From positions 1-64,000 of the forward strand of contig JACKDM010000006.1 of the NCBI GenBank assembly GCA_020633515.1: a stretch of DNA of 64,000 bases, read 5' to 3'. The stretch's first letter is position 1, and each line of letters begins with the position of its first letter. Origin of the DNA: Myxococcales bacterium (lineage in GTDB: Bacteria; Myxococcota; Bradymonadia; UBA7976; UBA1532). The notes under the pieces are model-generated. The model made no database searches. It was not told the DNA's origin and was given only the letters and a program-made list of their open reading frames with translations. Below, piece after piece: positions 26,101-37,426 of the stretch. A program made the position numbers and the translations under genes.

Positions 26101-26784
26101 ATGAGCATCGACGACCCGACCGACCTCTTCGAAGCGACCCTCGACGACTACCTCGTCGGCCTCGCCAACGGCATCCGCCAGGCGCAGGCGCAGCTCAACG
26201 CCATCGTCGTCGACGGCCCGCCCGGCCAGCCCGCGATCGGCTACCAGCTCCCGCGGGTCGACTTCGAACTCAAGCTCGCCTTCGCGCTCAGCCACGCCGC
26301 GCCCGCGCCCGGCGCCGCGCCCACGGTGCGCCTCGTCGCCCGCGCGCCGCAGCCGGTCGCGGGCGGCTTCACCGCCGAGGGCACGAGCACGCTGCGCGGC
26401 AGCTTCGTCGCCGTCCCGATCGCCGCCCAGCGCCCGTCCGTGGTGCTCTCGCTCGCGTTCCGCATGCGCCACGAGCGCGACATCGAGCTCGAAGCGACCG
26501 TCGTCGACGCGCTCGGCGAGCCGCAGGCCGGCGTCGAGGTCGAGTTCAACGTCGACCGCGACCGCAGCCTCGCGCTCGGCGGTGAGGCGGCCGAGCCGCT
26601 CGCCGAGGACACCCGCGTCGAGCCCGCCGTGGCCGTCACCGACGACGCCGGCCACGCCGTCGCCAACCTCGTGATCTCCGAGCGCGAGCCGGCCCACGCG
26701 CTCGTCGCCGTCGTCGTCGACGCGCTCGGGGTGAGCGAGACGCTGCTCGTCTCGGCGCCCGACCCCGACGCCTTGATCATGTGA
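26101..26784 (+). CDS. array paralogue E (divergent)
   Basis: A 227-residue protein with a weakened version of the array family: helix LVGLANGIRQAQAQLN, strand VDFELKLAFAL, and AEGTSTLRGSFVAVPI in place of block 3. After it comes an Ig-like/bacterial big-domain-like segment (VDALGEPQAGVEVEFNVD, later VVVDALGVSETLLVSAPD) of the sort found in surface proteins. It is preceded by GAGGAG and begins at ATG 26101. The block 2 Gly-Phe-x-Pro turn is missing. Confidence 0.5.
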   Translation: MSIDDPTDLFEATLDDYLVGLANGIRQAQAQLNAIVVDGPPGQPAIGYQLPRVDFELKLAFALSHAAPAPGAAPTVRLVARAPQPVAGGFTAEGTSTLRGSFVAVPIAAQRPSVVLSLAFRMRHERDIELEATVVDALGEPQAGVEVEFNVDRDRSLALGGEAAEPLAEDTRVEPAVAVTDDAGHAVANLVISEREPAHALVAVVVDALGVSETLLVSAPDPDALIM

Positions 26785-26797
26785 GGGAAGCCGAACC

Positions 26798-27832
26798 ATG
26801 GCGCTGACCATTCGCGCCCGCATCGTCGACGCCCGAGGCGCCGCGCGGGCCAGCATCACCGTCCGGGCCAACCGCTTCGACGCGGCCGGCAACGCCATCC
26901 AGCTCGGCAGCGCGGTCACCGCCGCCGATGGCCGCTGCTCGATCGCGAGCGCGTGGACCATCAGCGGCGACTACCAGCCCCGGGTCGGCCTGCAAGTCAC
27001 CGTCGGCCGCGAGCTCCCGGCGACCGTGCTCGCCGCGCCCCGCAGCTTCGCGGCCACCACCGTCGACTTCGGCGACGTCGTCTACGACCCCGAGGGCGAG
27101 GCCACCGCGCGCGACGCGGTCGTGCGGCTCGCCGCGGTCGAGGCCGAATACAGCGCCACGACCGCGCGCTACGAGGGCGAGCTCGCCACCCTCAGCCGAT
27201 CGCTCGACGAGGCCGGCGCCCGCATCGAAGCCGCCGACGCCGCGCGCGCCGAGGCGGCGGTGAGCTACGAGGCGCAGATCGCGACCCTCACCCAGCAGCT
27301 CGAGGCCGCGCAGGCCACCGCCGAGGCCGCCGCCCGCGAGCCCGCCGCGGCGCCGGCCGCGCTCGCCGGCGCCGCGCCCGCCGAGGTCAGCATCCAGCGC
27401 CTCGCGCAAGGCACCGCCGAGCAGCTCCAGGCGACCCAGGCCGCGCTCGCCGGTCAGCGCGGCGGCTTCACCCTCGGCAGCGTCTCGCTCGAGCTCAAGG
27501 TCATGCCCGGCGCCACCGAGGGCGGCGTCACCCTGCCCGGCGCCCGCGAGGCCGAGGCCATCGACGCCGCCGCGCTGAGCACGCTGCGCCTCGACTTCCA
27601 CCCCACCGCCGCGCCCCAGACCGCCGCCGGGCTCACCGTGCCCGCGCTCGCCGGCTACACCGAGGCGCTCGCCCGCCGCAAGCTCGCCGAGCGCCGCCTG
27701 CGCGCCGAGGTCGTCGCCCGCCTCGTACACGACGACCGCCAGATCGGCCGCGTCGTCTTCCAGTCGCCCCCCGCCGGCGCCGCCGTCGCCGAGGGCGCCA
27801 CCGTCGTCTTCGCCATCGGCCGGAAGGGATGA
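26798..27832 (+). CDS. Ig-like domain-coiled coil-PASTA protein of the array
   Basis: A 344-residue three-part protein. Residues 1-95 form an Ig/transthyretin-like domain (LTIRARIVDARGAARASITV). About 100-185 is a coiled coil. About 215-265 is a beta segment beginning FTLGSVSLELKVM. The C-terminus (about 280-344; LTVPALAGYTEALARRKLAE to VFQSPPAGAAVAEGATVVF) is one PASTA domain, a fold that binds muropeptides or beta-lactam-like ligands in penicillin-binding proteins and Ser/Thr kinases. No signal peptide or membrane helix is visible, which is unusual for PASTA proteins. It sits 13 bp after paralogue E and 3 bp before paralogue G. Confidence 0.6.
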   Translation: MALTIRARIVDARGAARASITVRANRFDAAGNAIQLGSAVTAADGRCSIASAWTISGDYQPRVGLQVTVGRELPATVLAAPRSFAATTVDFGDVVYDPEGEATARDAVVRLAAVEAEYSATTARYEGELATLSRSLDEAGARIEAADAARAEAAVSYEAQIATLTQQLEAAQATAEAAAREPAAAPAALAGAAPAEVSIQRLAQGTAEQLQATQAALAGQRGGFTLGSVSLELKVMPGATEGGVTLPGAREAEAIDAAALSTLRLDFHPTAAPQTAAGLTVPALAGYTEALARRKLAERRLRAEVVARLVHDDRQIGRVVFQSPPAGAAVAEGATVVFAIGRKG

Positions 27833-27835
27833 AGC

Positions 27836-28438
27836 ATGGCCATCGCAAGGCCCGACACCCAGCTCCTCGACGCGCTCTCCGCTCCCATCGGTGATCTCAT
27901 CGCCGAGGTCGGCCGCGGCGTCGCCGAGGCGCAGCAGGCGATGGACGCCGCCACCATCGAGCAGGTGCGCGCGCTCGCCGAGGGTGATGACTCGACCCTC
28001 GCGCTGCTCCGCCAGATCGGATGGCAGCCGACGTGGTACCAGATCCCCGAGGCATCGGCCGAGATCACCGTGGCGCTGACGCTCACCGGCTCGGGCCAGT
28101 CCCCGGGCGGCGGCAACACCCCGCGCATGCAGCTCGTCGCGACCCCGGTCGACGCGAGCTATGCCAACCGCTACGCCTACGAGCTCAAGGCCGCGAGCAG
28201 CGTCAAGTTCCGCATCGTCCCGGTGCCGCCCTCGCCCGCCTTCGAAGCGGTGCGCGCCGTGCCCAAGGTCGTCGGCCTGACGTATGCCACCGCCCGCGCC
28301 CGCCTCGCCGAGCAGCAGCTCGGCTGGCAGTGGCCACAAGGCACCGACGAGCCCGCCGATCAGACCCCGGTCGTCGTCCAGACCCCCGCGCCCGGCGAGT
28401 TCGCCCGTGTCGGCGATGTGATCGTCCTCGGCTTCTGA
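27836..28438 (+). CDS. array paralogue with C-terminal PASTA domain (G)
   Basis: A 200-residue fusion. The first 135 residues are the array family: GDLIAEVGRGVAEAQQAMD (block 1), LLRQIGWQPTWYQIPEASAE (block 2, with Trp for Phe), VDASYANRYAYELKAAS and KFRIVPVPPSPAF (block 3). Residues about 137-200 are a PASTA domain: VPKVVGLTYATARARLAEQQ, then VVVQTPAPGEFARVGDVIV. This joins the unknown family directly to a cell-wall-ligand-type domain and so is the best clue to what the array touches. No export signal seen. Confidence 0.65.
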   Translation: MAIARPDTQLLDALSAPIGDLIAEVGRGVAEAQQAMDAATIEQVRALAEGDDSTLALLRQIGWQPTWYQIPEASAEITVALTLTGSGQSPGGGNTPRMQLVATPVDASYANRYAYELKAASSVKFRIVPVPPSPAFEAVRAVPKVVGLTYATARARLAEQQLGWQWPQGTDEPADQTPVVVQTPAPGEFARVGDVIVLGF

Positions 28439-28457
28439 AGTCATCGGAGAACCAGTC

Positions 28458-30374
28458 ATGCCCGACGGACCGAACGCGATCTTCCAGGCCCTCGGCCGCG
28501 CCGCGGGTGCCACCGGCCGCAACCAGACCGCGCAAGGCACACCCGGCCCCGCCGGTGACATCGCCGCCGGCCTCGGCGCCGCCGCCGGACAGGCGAGCGC
28601 CAACGAGAACGAGGCGATCCCGCTCTCGATGACCCCCCAGGAGCTCGCCGCCTTCGCCGGCACCCCGCCCCGGCTCGTGCGCGCGCTCAACACCACCCCG
28701 GTCGTCGACGCGAAGACCCTGCCGCTCTACGCCGAGTTCAAGCAGCTCAAGGGCGACGTCGACCTCGACTTCGCCGCGCCCGGCGCGCTCGAGGTTCGCT
28801 ATCTCATCCGGCACATCTACGATCGGCTCGCGACGCCCTTCGTCGACTACCACGGCCGCGCGTTCAGCGGCTCGCCCTGGCTCGGCCCCGACGGCGGCGC
28901 CACCCTCGGCGACGTCAGCCACGACGAGCACTGGGCGCGCCGCGCCGCCGAGGCGCTCTCGCTGCTGCCGTACTCCACCCCGTCGACCGTCTACGGCGGC
29001 TACCTCAAGCCGAAGTTGCGAGACGAGTACATGCTCCTCAAGCTCCAGGGCGAGGGCCCCGAGAGCGATCATGCCTACCCGCTCGTCCTCGAATGCCAGC
29101 AGAGCGTGACCTTCGCCGTCCTCAGCCGCGGTTATGACATCGCGGTGGAGAGCGACGACGCCGACGAGTCCGAGAAGAAGAAGGCCGTCGACAACATCCC
29201 CCGGCTGCGCCTCAAGACCCTCTTCGGCGCCGGCCCCTCCGGCTCGGCCGTCGCGGTCCTCAGCCCCGCGAGCGAAGCCACCTGGGTCACGCGCGAGCAA
29301 GGCACCACCACCCTCACCAAGATCGGCCCCGGCTTCGGCGCGGGCAGCGCCTTCGCGTTCAACAACTCGGTGCTCCTGCCACCCGGCAGCGAGTACAAGC
29401 AGACCGACAAGGAGAACCCGCACACCGCGTTCATGATCCGCGGCCGCCGCGACGACAAGGGGCGCCTGATCGTCGCGCAGTTCTTCGACGTCGGTGGCAT
29501 GAACGTCAGAGAGACCCCCGACCCCGCGATCGGCCATGGCATCGCGCCCAAGCCCATCCACTCCTATGAGTACCCGTGGACGCGCACCATCAACGCCAAC
29601 GGCGCCTACGCGGGGCACACCGAGCTGCACCCCTCGGAGGAGACCGCCTGGCGCGGTCTCCAGCGCCTGCACGACGCCCGCCCCCTCGGCCTCGCGCGGC
29701 TCGTGCTCGTCCGCCGGCACAACGCGGTCAAGGGTCGCGCCGTCGACCTCCAGAACGACCCGCCGGCCGAGTGGCTGATCTATGCCAGCCCGCAGATGCT
29801 GATGTACGAGGACGGCGCCGGCCCCTATGGCCAGACGCCCAACTACGCGCCGACCCGCTATGCGTGGTCGCTGCGTGACATGCCCGGCGCCGAACACATC
29901 CAGGCGATCTGGCAGATCACCGCGCCGCGCTCCACCTTCGCCGATGCCATGGCGTTCGCTCGCGGCACGGTGGGTCAGCGGGTGCCCACCACCCGCGCCA
30001 CCACGCTCGCCGAGATGCTCGCCGACGTCGCCGCGCGCAAGCCCTCGTGGAACATCAAGCTCGACGGCAGCAAGGCGCTGACGAGCCAGCAGGAGGTCAT
30101 CGGCGTCATCGACCTGACCGTCAAGACCGACGGCCAGGTGCAGGTACACGACGCGGTGCGCACCGACTACAAGACCGGGGCGACGACCTTCGTCGCGCGC
30201 GACACCACCAACGGCAACCTCGCCGGCGCCTACGCGCTCGGTCACTTCCCCTGGGGCAGGCCGACCGCCGGCGAAGGCATCGATCTGGCGACCTTGACCG
30301 ATCTGCCGCCGAGCTTCGCCGCCGTCACGCCGCCGCCCCCGCCGCCCGACCCGGACGATCCCTACGGTGACTGA
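28458..30374 (+). CDS. large unknown protein of the array, 638 residues
   Basis: No family recognised. The N-terminal 55 residues are flexible (Gly/Ala/Asn/Gln). A globular region follows, with aromatic-rich segments (VRYLIRHIYDRLATPFVDYH; SLLPYSTPSTVYGGYL; LVLECQQSVTFAVLSRGYDI). A central domain has AFNNSVLLPPGSEYKQTD and MIRGRRDDKGRLIVAQFFDV. The C-terminal region (VIDLTVKTDGQVQVHDAVRT; NGNLAGAYALGHFPWG) ends in a Pro/Asp tail. There are no obvious catalytic signatures, signal peptide or membrane span. It is the largest product of the array, so it may be its main structural or enzymatic component. Confidence 0.5.
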   Translation: MPDGPNAIFQALGRAAGATGRNQTAQGTPGPAGDIAAGLGAAAGQASANENEAIPLSMTPQELAAFAGTPPRLVRALNTTPVVDAKTLPLYAEFKQLKGDVDLDFAAPGALEVRYLIRHIYDRLATPFVDYHGRAFSGSPWLGPDGGATLGDVSHDEHWARRAAEALSLLPYSTPSTVYGGYLKPKLRDEYMLLKLQGEGPESDHAYPLVLECQQSVTFAVLSRGYDIAVESDDADESEKKKAVDNIPRLRLKTLFGAGPSGSAVAVLSPASEATWVTREQGTTTLTKIGPGFGAGSAFAFNNSVLLPPGSEYKQTDKENPHTAFMIRGRRDDKGRLIVAQFFDVGGMNVRETPDPAIGHGIAPKPIHSYEYPWTRTINANGAYAGHTELHPSEETAWRGLQRLHDARPLGLARLVLVRRHNAVKGRAVDLQNDPPAEWLIYASPQMLMYEDGAGPYGQTPNYAPTRYAWSLRDMPGAEHIQAIWQITAPRSTFADAMAFARGTVGQRVPTTRATTLAEMLADVAARKPSWNIKLDGSKALTSQQEVIGVIDLTVKTDGQVQVHDAVRTDYKTGATTFVARDTTNGNLAGAYALGHFPWGRPTAGEGIDLATLTDLPPSFAAVTPPPPPPDPDDPYGD

Positions 30375-30411
30375 GGTGATGCCATGACCCGATGGAAGCC
30401 GAGATGATGCC

Positions 30412-30921
30412 ATGACCGACGGACGCCGCGCCGTGTACCTCGCCTTCGGCCGTGTCGCCCGGCAGGCCGGCGCCAATCACACCACCCCGATCCCGACGAG
30501 CACCGCGGCGGGCGACGGCCTCACCCTCACCTTCGCGCTGCCCTGGCTCCCGGACGGCCCCTACACCGACGCCGCCGCGCTCCACGTCACGAGCGAGGAC
30601 GGCAGCCAGACGCTCATCGCCGCCGCCGCCGACGCCCGCGTCGTCGCATCCCACCGCGTCTTCACCCTCACCGGCGTGCGCCCCGGCGTCGTCTACACCG
30701 GCGCGATGCACGACGGCGACGCCATCGACCCCCTCTTCGGCCCGGTCGTGCTCGCCGCGCTGCTCGACCCCGCCGAGGGCCTGCACCTGCCCCCGCCGCC
30801 GCCCGAAGCCGAGGCGCCCGCGCTCGACGAGCCGCCCTCACTCGCCGCGATCGTCTTCGACGAGCCCGAGAGCGAGGGCGCGCTCGAACCCCACCCCGCC
30901 GACCTCGATCCCTGGCCCTGA
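30412..30921 (+). CDS. small unknown protein of the array, 169 residues
   Basis: No family recognised. Residues 30-105 form a beta-rich segment (LTLTFALPWLPDGPYTDAAAL, VFTLTGVRPGVVYTG) that could be an Ig-like or fibronectin-like domain. The C-terminal third is Pro/Glu/Asp-rich and probably disordered. The short stretch before the start repeats GATGCCATGACC (about 30379 and 30406), which suggests a small local duplication around the start codon. ATG 30412 is used, since the upstream copy leads into a stop. Confidence 0.45.
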   Translation: MTDGRRAVYLAFGRVARQAGANHTTPIPTSTAAGDGLTLTFALPWLPDGPYTDAAALHVTSEDGSQTLIAAAADARVVASHRVFTLTGVRPGVVYTGAMHDGDAIDPLFGPVVLAALLDPAEGLHLPPPPPEAEAPALDEPPSLAAIVFDEPESEGALEPHPADLDPWP

Positions 30922-30930
30922 GGTGCCGCG

Positions 30931-32271
30931 ATGACCCTCACCCTCGTCGCCCGCGTCGTCGACGTTACCGGTGCGCCGCAGCCCAAAGCCAGCGCCTATG
31001 TCATCGACGGCGAACAGAGCGCCGCGATGACCGCGACGAAGCAGCCGGGCGTCTTCGAATACACCCTGCCCGCGTCGCTGACATCACCCAAGCTCTCCGT
31101 CGGCCTGCAAGGCTTCTGGACCGTCACCCAAGGCATCACCATCACGACGCCCGGTGGCACCCCGACGGCGAGCTACAGCGGCAAGCAGCACCTCAACGTG
31201 CGCGGCCTCCCCGTCGTCAACAGCCGCGCCGGCGGGCATGACATCGTCGTCGACGTCGTGCTCGGCCAGCTCCGCGACGCCACCGCCCAGGTCGTCGCCG
31301 CCGCCGCCGAGGCCAGCGTCCGCACGAGCCTCGGCCCGCAGGACCTGCTGCGCTTCAACACCCCGATCCTCGAGGCCAATGGCAGCGGCACCGACCTGCT
31401 CGACGGCGGCCTGCACACCATCGACCCCGGCGGCCCGCTCTACTTCGCCGAGCGCGTCTCGGCGCCCTCGCTCATCGCGCTCGTCAACCCCGGCTGGCCG
31501 ATCAAGACCGGGAGCGACGCCGGTCACTTCCCGCTGCACTACCATGTCTTCCTGCACCCGACGATCCCCGCCGGCTGGTCGGATGACTATCCCTTCGGCG
31601 TCGACTACCTCGACCTCGTCTCGCGCTATGTGCTAAAGCCCTGGAGCGCCGGCGGCAAGGCGATGGCCTATCAGAACCGCGCGCAGTACGCCAAGAACAT
31701 CCTCGTCTTCCCGGTGGGTGACAAGAGCAAGGGCCTCAGCGCGATCGCAACGCAGGCGTCGATGCTGCGGTTCCTGTTGGAGATCAACTACTTCTTCCAG
31801 CGCGTCCGCGGCGCCTCGATCCCCCGGATGCCGCTCGGCGGCGCCGGCCTCTCCGCGTTCAGCAGCGCGGGCGGGTATGTCACGAGCATCATGAACGGCG
31901 CCCGGGACGCCCGCTTCCATGACAAGGTGCTGCGCTTCGTCGGTCTCTTCGACTGCCTCGGCCCCCACGCCGCCGCCATGCGCAGCAAGCTCCTCGCGTG
32001 GCATCGCAAGGGCGAAGACAACCGCCACCTGCGCATCTACACCCAGAAGGCCGCGTGGCAGGTCTACGAGCAGGACTTCCCGAGCGCGACGAAGACCACC
32101 GTCGCCGGCGCGACCGAGCTCGAAGAGGGCGGCTTCACGCTGCTCTACACCCCGCTCGCCTTCTGGCAGCAGATCAAGCCCACCATCACCGAGGGCGTGC
32201 TGCACCAGCTCCTCCCCGCGTGGTTCATGGAGCACGCCGTCAGCCGCTCCAACTTCACGCCGCCGGTCTGA
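30931..32271 (+). CDS. unknown protein of the array with N-terminal Ig-like domain, 446 residues
   Basis: Residues 1-105 read as an Ig/transthyretin-like domain, close in style to the gene at 26798 (LTLVARVVDVTGAPQPKASA). The rest is one globular domain: YHVFLHPTIPAGW, FGVDYLDLVSRYVL, MLRFLLEINYFFQRVRGASI, and AFSSAGGYVTSIM (Ser311/312), which faintly recalls an alpha/beta-hydrolase nucleophile turn followed by the strand LRFVGLFDCLG. That match is weak, because the small residue normally before the loop is Phe. It is the last gene of the array, starting 9 bp after the previous stop. Confidence 0.45.
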   Translation: MTLTLVARVVDVTGAPQPKASAYVIDGEQSAAMTATKQPGVFEYTLPASLTSPKLSVGLQGFWTVTQGITITTPGGTPTASYSGKQHLNVRGLPVVNSRAGGHDIVVDVVLGQLRDATAQVVAAAAEASVRTSLGPQDLLRFNTPILEANGSGTDLLDGGLHTIDPGGPLYFAERVSAPSLIALVNPGWPIKTGSDAGHFPLHYHVFLHPTIPAGWSDDYPFGVDYLDLVSRYVLKPWSAGGKAMAYQNRAQYAKNILVFPVGDKSKGLSAIATQASMLRFLLEINYFFQRVRGASIPRMPLGGAGLSAFSSAGGYVTSIMNGARDARFHDKVLRFVGLFDCLGPHAAAMRSKLLAWHRKGEDNRHLRIYTQKAAWQVYEQDFPSATKTTVAGATELEEGGFTLLYTPLAFWQQIKPTITEGVLHQLLPAWFMEHAVSRSNFTPPV

Positions 32272-32314
32272 CGCCGCGCTTGCCTGCGGCGCGCGGCTCG
32301 GGTTTCATCACCCC

Positions 32315-32911
32315 ATGCAGAATCAACGATTCCGGGTCGTGCTCACCGGCGGCCCCGGCGGGGGCAAGACCACCGCCGCCGACCTCTTCCGCCGCGAGAT
32401 CGGCGACGACGTCGTCATCGTGCCCGAGGCCGCCACCACGCTCTTCCTCGGTGGCTTCCCCCGCACCGACGACCCCCTCGCCCGCCGCGCGGTGCAGACC
32501 GCGATCTACCACGTGCAGCGCAACCTCGAAGACATCCAGTCGGCGCTCTACCCCGAGCGCATGCTGTTGTGCGACCGCGGCACCGTCGACGGCGCCGCCT
32601 ACTGGCCCGCAGACAGCGCGCAAGACTACTTCACGAGCCTCGGCACCACCCACGAGGCCGAGCTCGCCCGCTACGACGCGGTGCTCTTCTTCGAGAGCGC
32701 CGCGCTCGGTGACATGTCGATCGAGGGCGGCAACCCGACCCGCATCGAAGACAACCGGCAGGCCCGCGCGCTCGACGGCTGCCTGCGCACGCTGTGGTCG
32801 GCCCACCCGCGCTTCGTGCTCGTGCCGCACACCACCTCGTTCTTCAAGAAGATCACCTACGCGCTCGCCGCGCTCGAAGGGCTCGTCGGCGAATGGCGGC
32901 GTCGGACCTGA
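32315..32911 (+). CDS. P-loop ATPase/kinase, NadR/TTD14-like (AAA_28)
   Basis: A 198-residue P-loop protein. Walker A is GGPGGGKTT (12-20). VPEAATTLFLGGFPR, then LLCDRGTVDGAAYWP, is the pattern of the AAA_28 group related to the ribosylnicotinamide kinase domain of NadR and to TTD14. Such proteins phosphorylate nucleoside-like substrates or bind GTP/phosphoinositides. ATG 32315 fits the family start. It lies 43 bp after the array and may or may not be co-transcribed with it. Substrate unknown. Confidence 0.75.
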   Translation: MQNQRFRVVLTGGPGGGKTTAADLFRREIGDDVVIVPEAATTLFLGGFPRTDDPLARRAVQTAIYHVQRNLEDIQSALYPERMLLCDRGTVDGAAYWPADSAQDYFTSLGTTHEAELARYDAVLFFESAALGDMSIEGGNPTRIEDNRQARALDGCLRTLWSAHPRFVLVPHTTSFFKKITYALAALEGLVGEWRRRT

Positions 32912-32986
32912 CTCTCCGTCACCTCCCGCTTGCGCGCGCCGCCGCGCTCTGCCAATGAGAGGCGACACGGAGGAGAGGGAGACCAC

Positions 32987-35458
<2,472 letters not shown>

Positions 35459-35468
35459 CTGGCTCTGA

Positions 35469-36734
35469 TCACTCGGGCGGCGGCTCCATCTCGGCGCGGA
35501 ACGCTTCGAAGGCCTGGTCGTTGCGCAGCCGCAGCCGCTTGTCGACCTGCTCGCGCTGCGTGCCATCCTGGGCGATGTCCTTGGGCATGAGCGCGACGGC
35601 GAAGAAGGTGCGGCGGCTGTCTTCGACCTCGCCCTCGCGCAGCCGCTGGCCCCAGGCCGAGGTGCTGTTGGCGGCGTCCTGGTAGGGGCGCATCGCCTCG
35701 GTCTCGCGGAGGCGCTCGAGCGCCTTGTCGTCGGGGTTGTGCAGGTCGCCGTAGACGACGCAGGGGAACTCCGAGCAGTCGATGCTCTTGATCTCGCCGT
35801 CGATCTCGGCCTCGCCGAGCGCGGCGAGGAAGCTCTGGCGCAGCGCGGGCTCGCGGAAGCGGTCGTCGAGCGCGGGGGGGAACGCGACCGGCTCGCCCTC
35901 GGCGTCGACGCGCATCGAGCGCTCGGCGGCGAGCTCGCGGAGGAGCTGCGCGACCTCGGCCCGCAGCGCCTCGACCTCGGCGCGCAGCTCGGGGCTGCCG
36001 TCGGCGTCGATGACCTGCACCGGCGCGCCGGGGGGCGCGATCGCGACGACGCGCGGGGGCGGGGGCGGCGCGGGCGGGGCCGGAGGCGCGGGGGGCGCGA
36101 GCGCGGCGCGGTCGGGGTCGACGCGGCGCGGGGGGCCGTCGCCGTCGAGGCGGCCGTGTTCACCGGCGGCGAGCGTCACCTCGCCGCGGCCGTCGCGCAG
36201 CGCGACGCTGCCTTCGTAGACCGCGACCGTCACCGCGATCCCCGCGAGCGCGCCGAGCGCGCCGGCCTTGATCCGGGGGTCCATGGGCGTCACCTCCACC
36301 GTGAAGCAGGTCCCGCGCACGGCGACTTCGCCGGCGGGGGTCTCGACCGTGAGCGGGCCGTCGTCGACCCGGTAGAAGACGGTGCCCGCGGGCTGTTCGA
36401 CCCGGAGCCCGCCGCCGTCGGCGGCCCAGCGGAGCGCGCCGCCGGGCTCGACGACGGCGACGGCGCGCGCGCCGAGGGTGACGGTGGTGCGGGTGTGCGC
36501 TTCGAAGGCGCCGCTCGGGGCCTCGCCCGACCAGAGCGTCGCGGCGATCAGGGCGGCGGCGGCGAGCGCGGCGGCGGCCGCGATCCAGCGGCGGCGGCGG
36601 CCGGCGTCGAAGCGGGCCTGTACTCGATCGGCGAAGCCCGCCGGGGGCCGCTCGACCGGCAGCGCCCGCCACGCGGCCTCGATCGCGGCGTCGCGCGCGT
36701 CTTCGTCGTTCATCGTCTCCCCCTCGCGGCTCAT
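35469..36734 (-). CDS. FecR-like membrane regulator with C-terminal extension
   Basis: Probable anti-sigma/sigma-regulating protein. It has 421 residues from ATG 36734, which overlaps the sigma factor stop (MNDEDARD at 36713 is an alternative start). A short cytoplasmic N-terminus is followed by one membrane span (WIAAAAALAAAALIAATLW), then a FecR-type periplasmic domain (VEQPAGTVFYRVDDGPLTVETPAGEVAVRGTCF). A Pro-rich linker leads to a coiled coil (ELRAEVEALRAEVAQLLREL) and an unfamiliar C-terminal domain with CSEFPCVVYGDL. The extension is not part of classical FecR. It likely controls the sigma factor encoded just upstream. Confidence 0.75.
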   Translation of the reverse strand: MSREGETMNDEDARDAAIEAAWRALPVERPPAGFADRVQARFDAGRRRRWIAAAAALAAAALIAATLWSGEAPSGAFEAHTRTTVTLGARAVAVVEPGGALRWAADGGGLRVEQPAGTVFYRVDDGPLTVETPAGEVAVRGTCFTVEVTPMDPRIKAGALGALAGIAVTVAVYEGSVALRDGRGEVTLAAGEHGRLDGDGPPRRVDPDRAALAPPAPPAPPAPPPPPRVVAIAPPGAPVQVIDADGSPELRAEVEALRAEVAQLLRELAAERSMRVDAEGEPVAFPPALDDRFREPALRQSFLAALGEAEIDGEIKSIDCSEFPCVVYGDLHNPDDKALERLRETEAMRPYQDAANSTSAWGQRLREGEVEDSRRTFFAVALMPKDIAQDGTQREQVDKRLRLRNDQAFEAFRAEMEPPPE

Positions 36735-37363
36735 GGTGGGCCCTCCGCGTCGCCGAGGAGCTCGCGCAGCCGCCCCCGCGCGCGCGAGAGGCGCGAGCGC
36801 ACGGTGCCGATCGGGATGTCGAGCGCGTCGGCGATCTCGCCGTAGTCGAGGTCGTGGCCGACCCGCAGCACGAAGACGGCCTGCCAGTCGGGCGGCAGCG
36901 CGGCGATCGCGCGCTCGAGGCCGCCGCCGATGGGGGCGCGGTCGGCGCGCAGCTCGCCGCTGAGCGCGATGAGCGGGGCGTCGTCGAGCGGGGTGTCGCC
37001 GGTGCGGCGGCGGCGGAGGCGGTCGATGCAGAGGCGGGTGGCGATGGTGAGGATCCAGGTGGAGAGCCGGGCGCCGGCGTCGGGGCGGTAGCGGTCGAGG
37101 TGGCGGAAGACGCGGAGGAAGGTCTCTTGCGCGACGTCTTCGATCCAGCCGTCGAGGCCGTGGGGGCGGAGCATGCGGCCGACGAGCGCGAAGACGCGGC
37201 GCTCGTAGGTCTCGACGAGCGCCCGGGTCGCCTGCCGCTGGCCGCGGATCGCGCGGCGCAGGGTGAGCGGGTCGAGCTCGGCGGGCAGCGGGGGCGCGGC
37301 GCTCACCGACGGGCTCCGGGCGGCGAGGGGCAGCGGGTCGGCGAGGGGGTTTCGATGCAGCAC
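36731..37363 (-). CDS. ECF-type RNA polymerase sigma factor
   Basis: Extracytoplasmic-function sigma factor of 210 residues. Region 2 is YERRVFALVGRML through EDVAQETFLRVFRHLDRY and WILTIATRLCIDRLRRRR. Region 4 is LPPDWQAVFVLRVGHDLDY, then EIADALDIPIGTVRSRLSRAR. The frame opens at GTG 37363; GTG 37306 (VSAAPPLPAELD) would remove a non-conserved leader and is equally possible. Its stop overlaps the FecR-like gene. Together they form a cell-surface signalling cassette, and the convergent TonB-dependent receptor is an obvious candidate for its target or sensor, though promoters were not matched. Confidence 0.9.
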   Translation of the reverse strand: MLHRNPLADPLPLAARSPSVSAAPPLPAELDPLTLRRAIRGQRQATRALVETYERRVFALVGRMLRPHGLDGWIEDVAQETFLRVFRHLDRYRPDAGARLSTWILTIATRLCIDRLRRRRTGDTPLDDAPLIALSGELRADRAPIGGGLERAIAALPPDWQAVFVLRVGHDLDYGEIADALDIPIGTVRSRLSRARGRLRELLGDAEGPP

Positions 37364-37426
37364 ACCCCGTTACACGCGGGCGCCGGACGGGGAGTTCCCG
37401 CGGCGGTGCGCATCATGCCATGGCGA

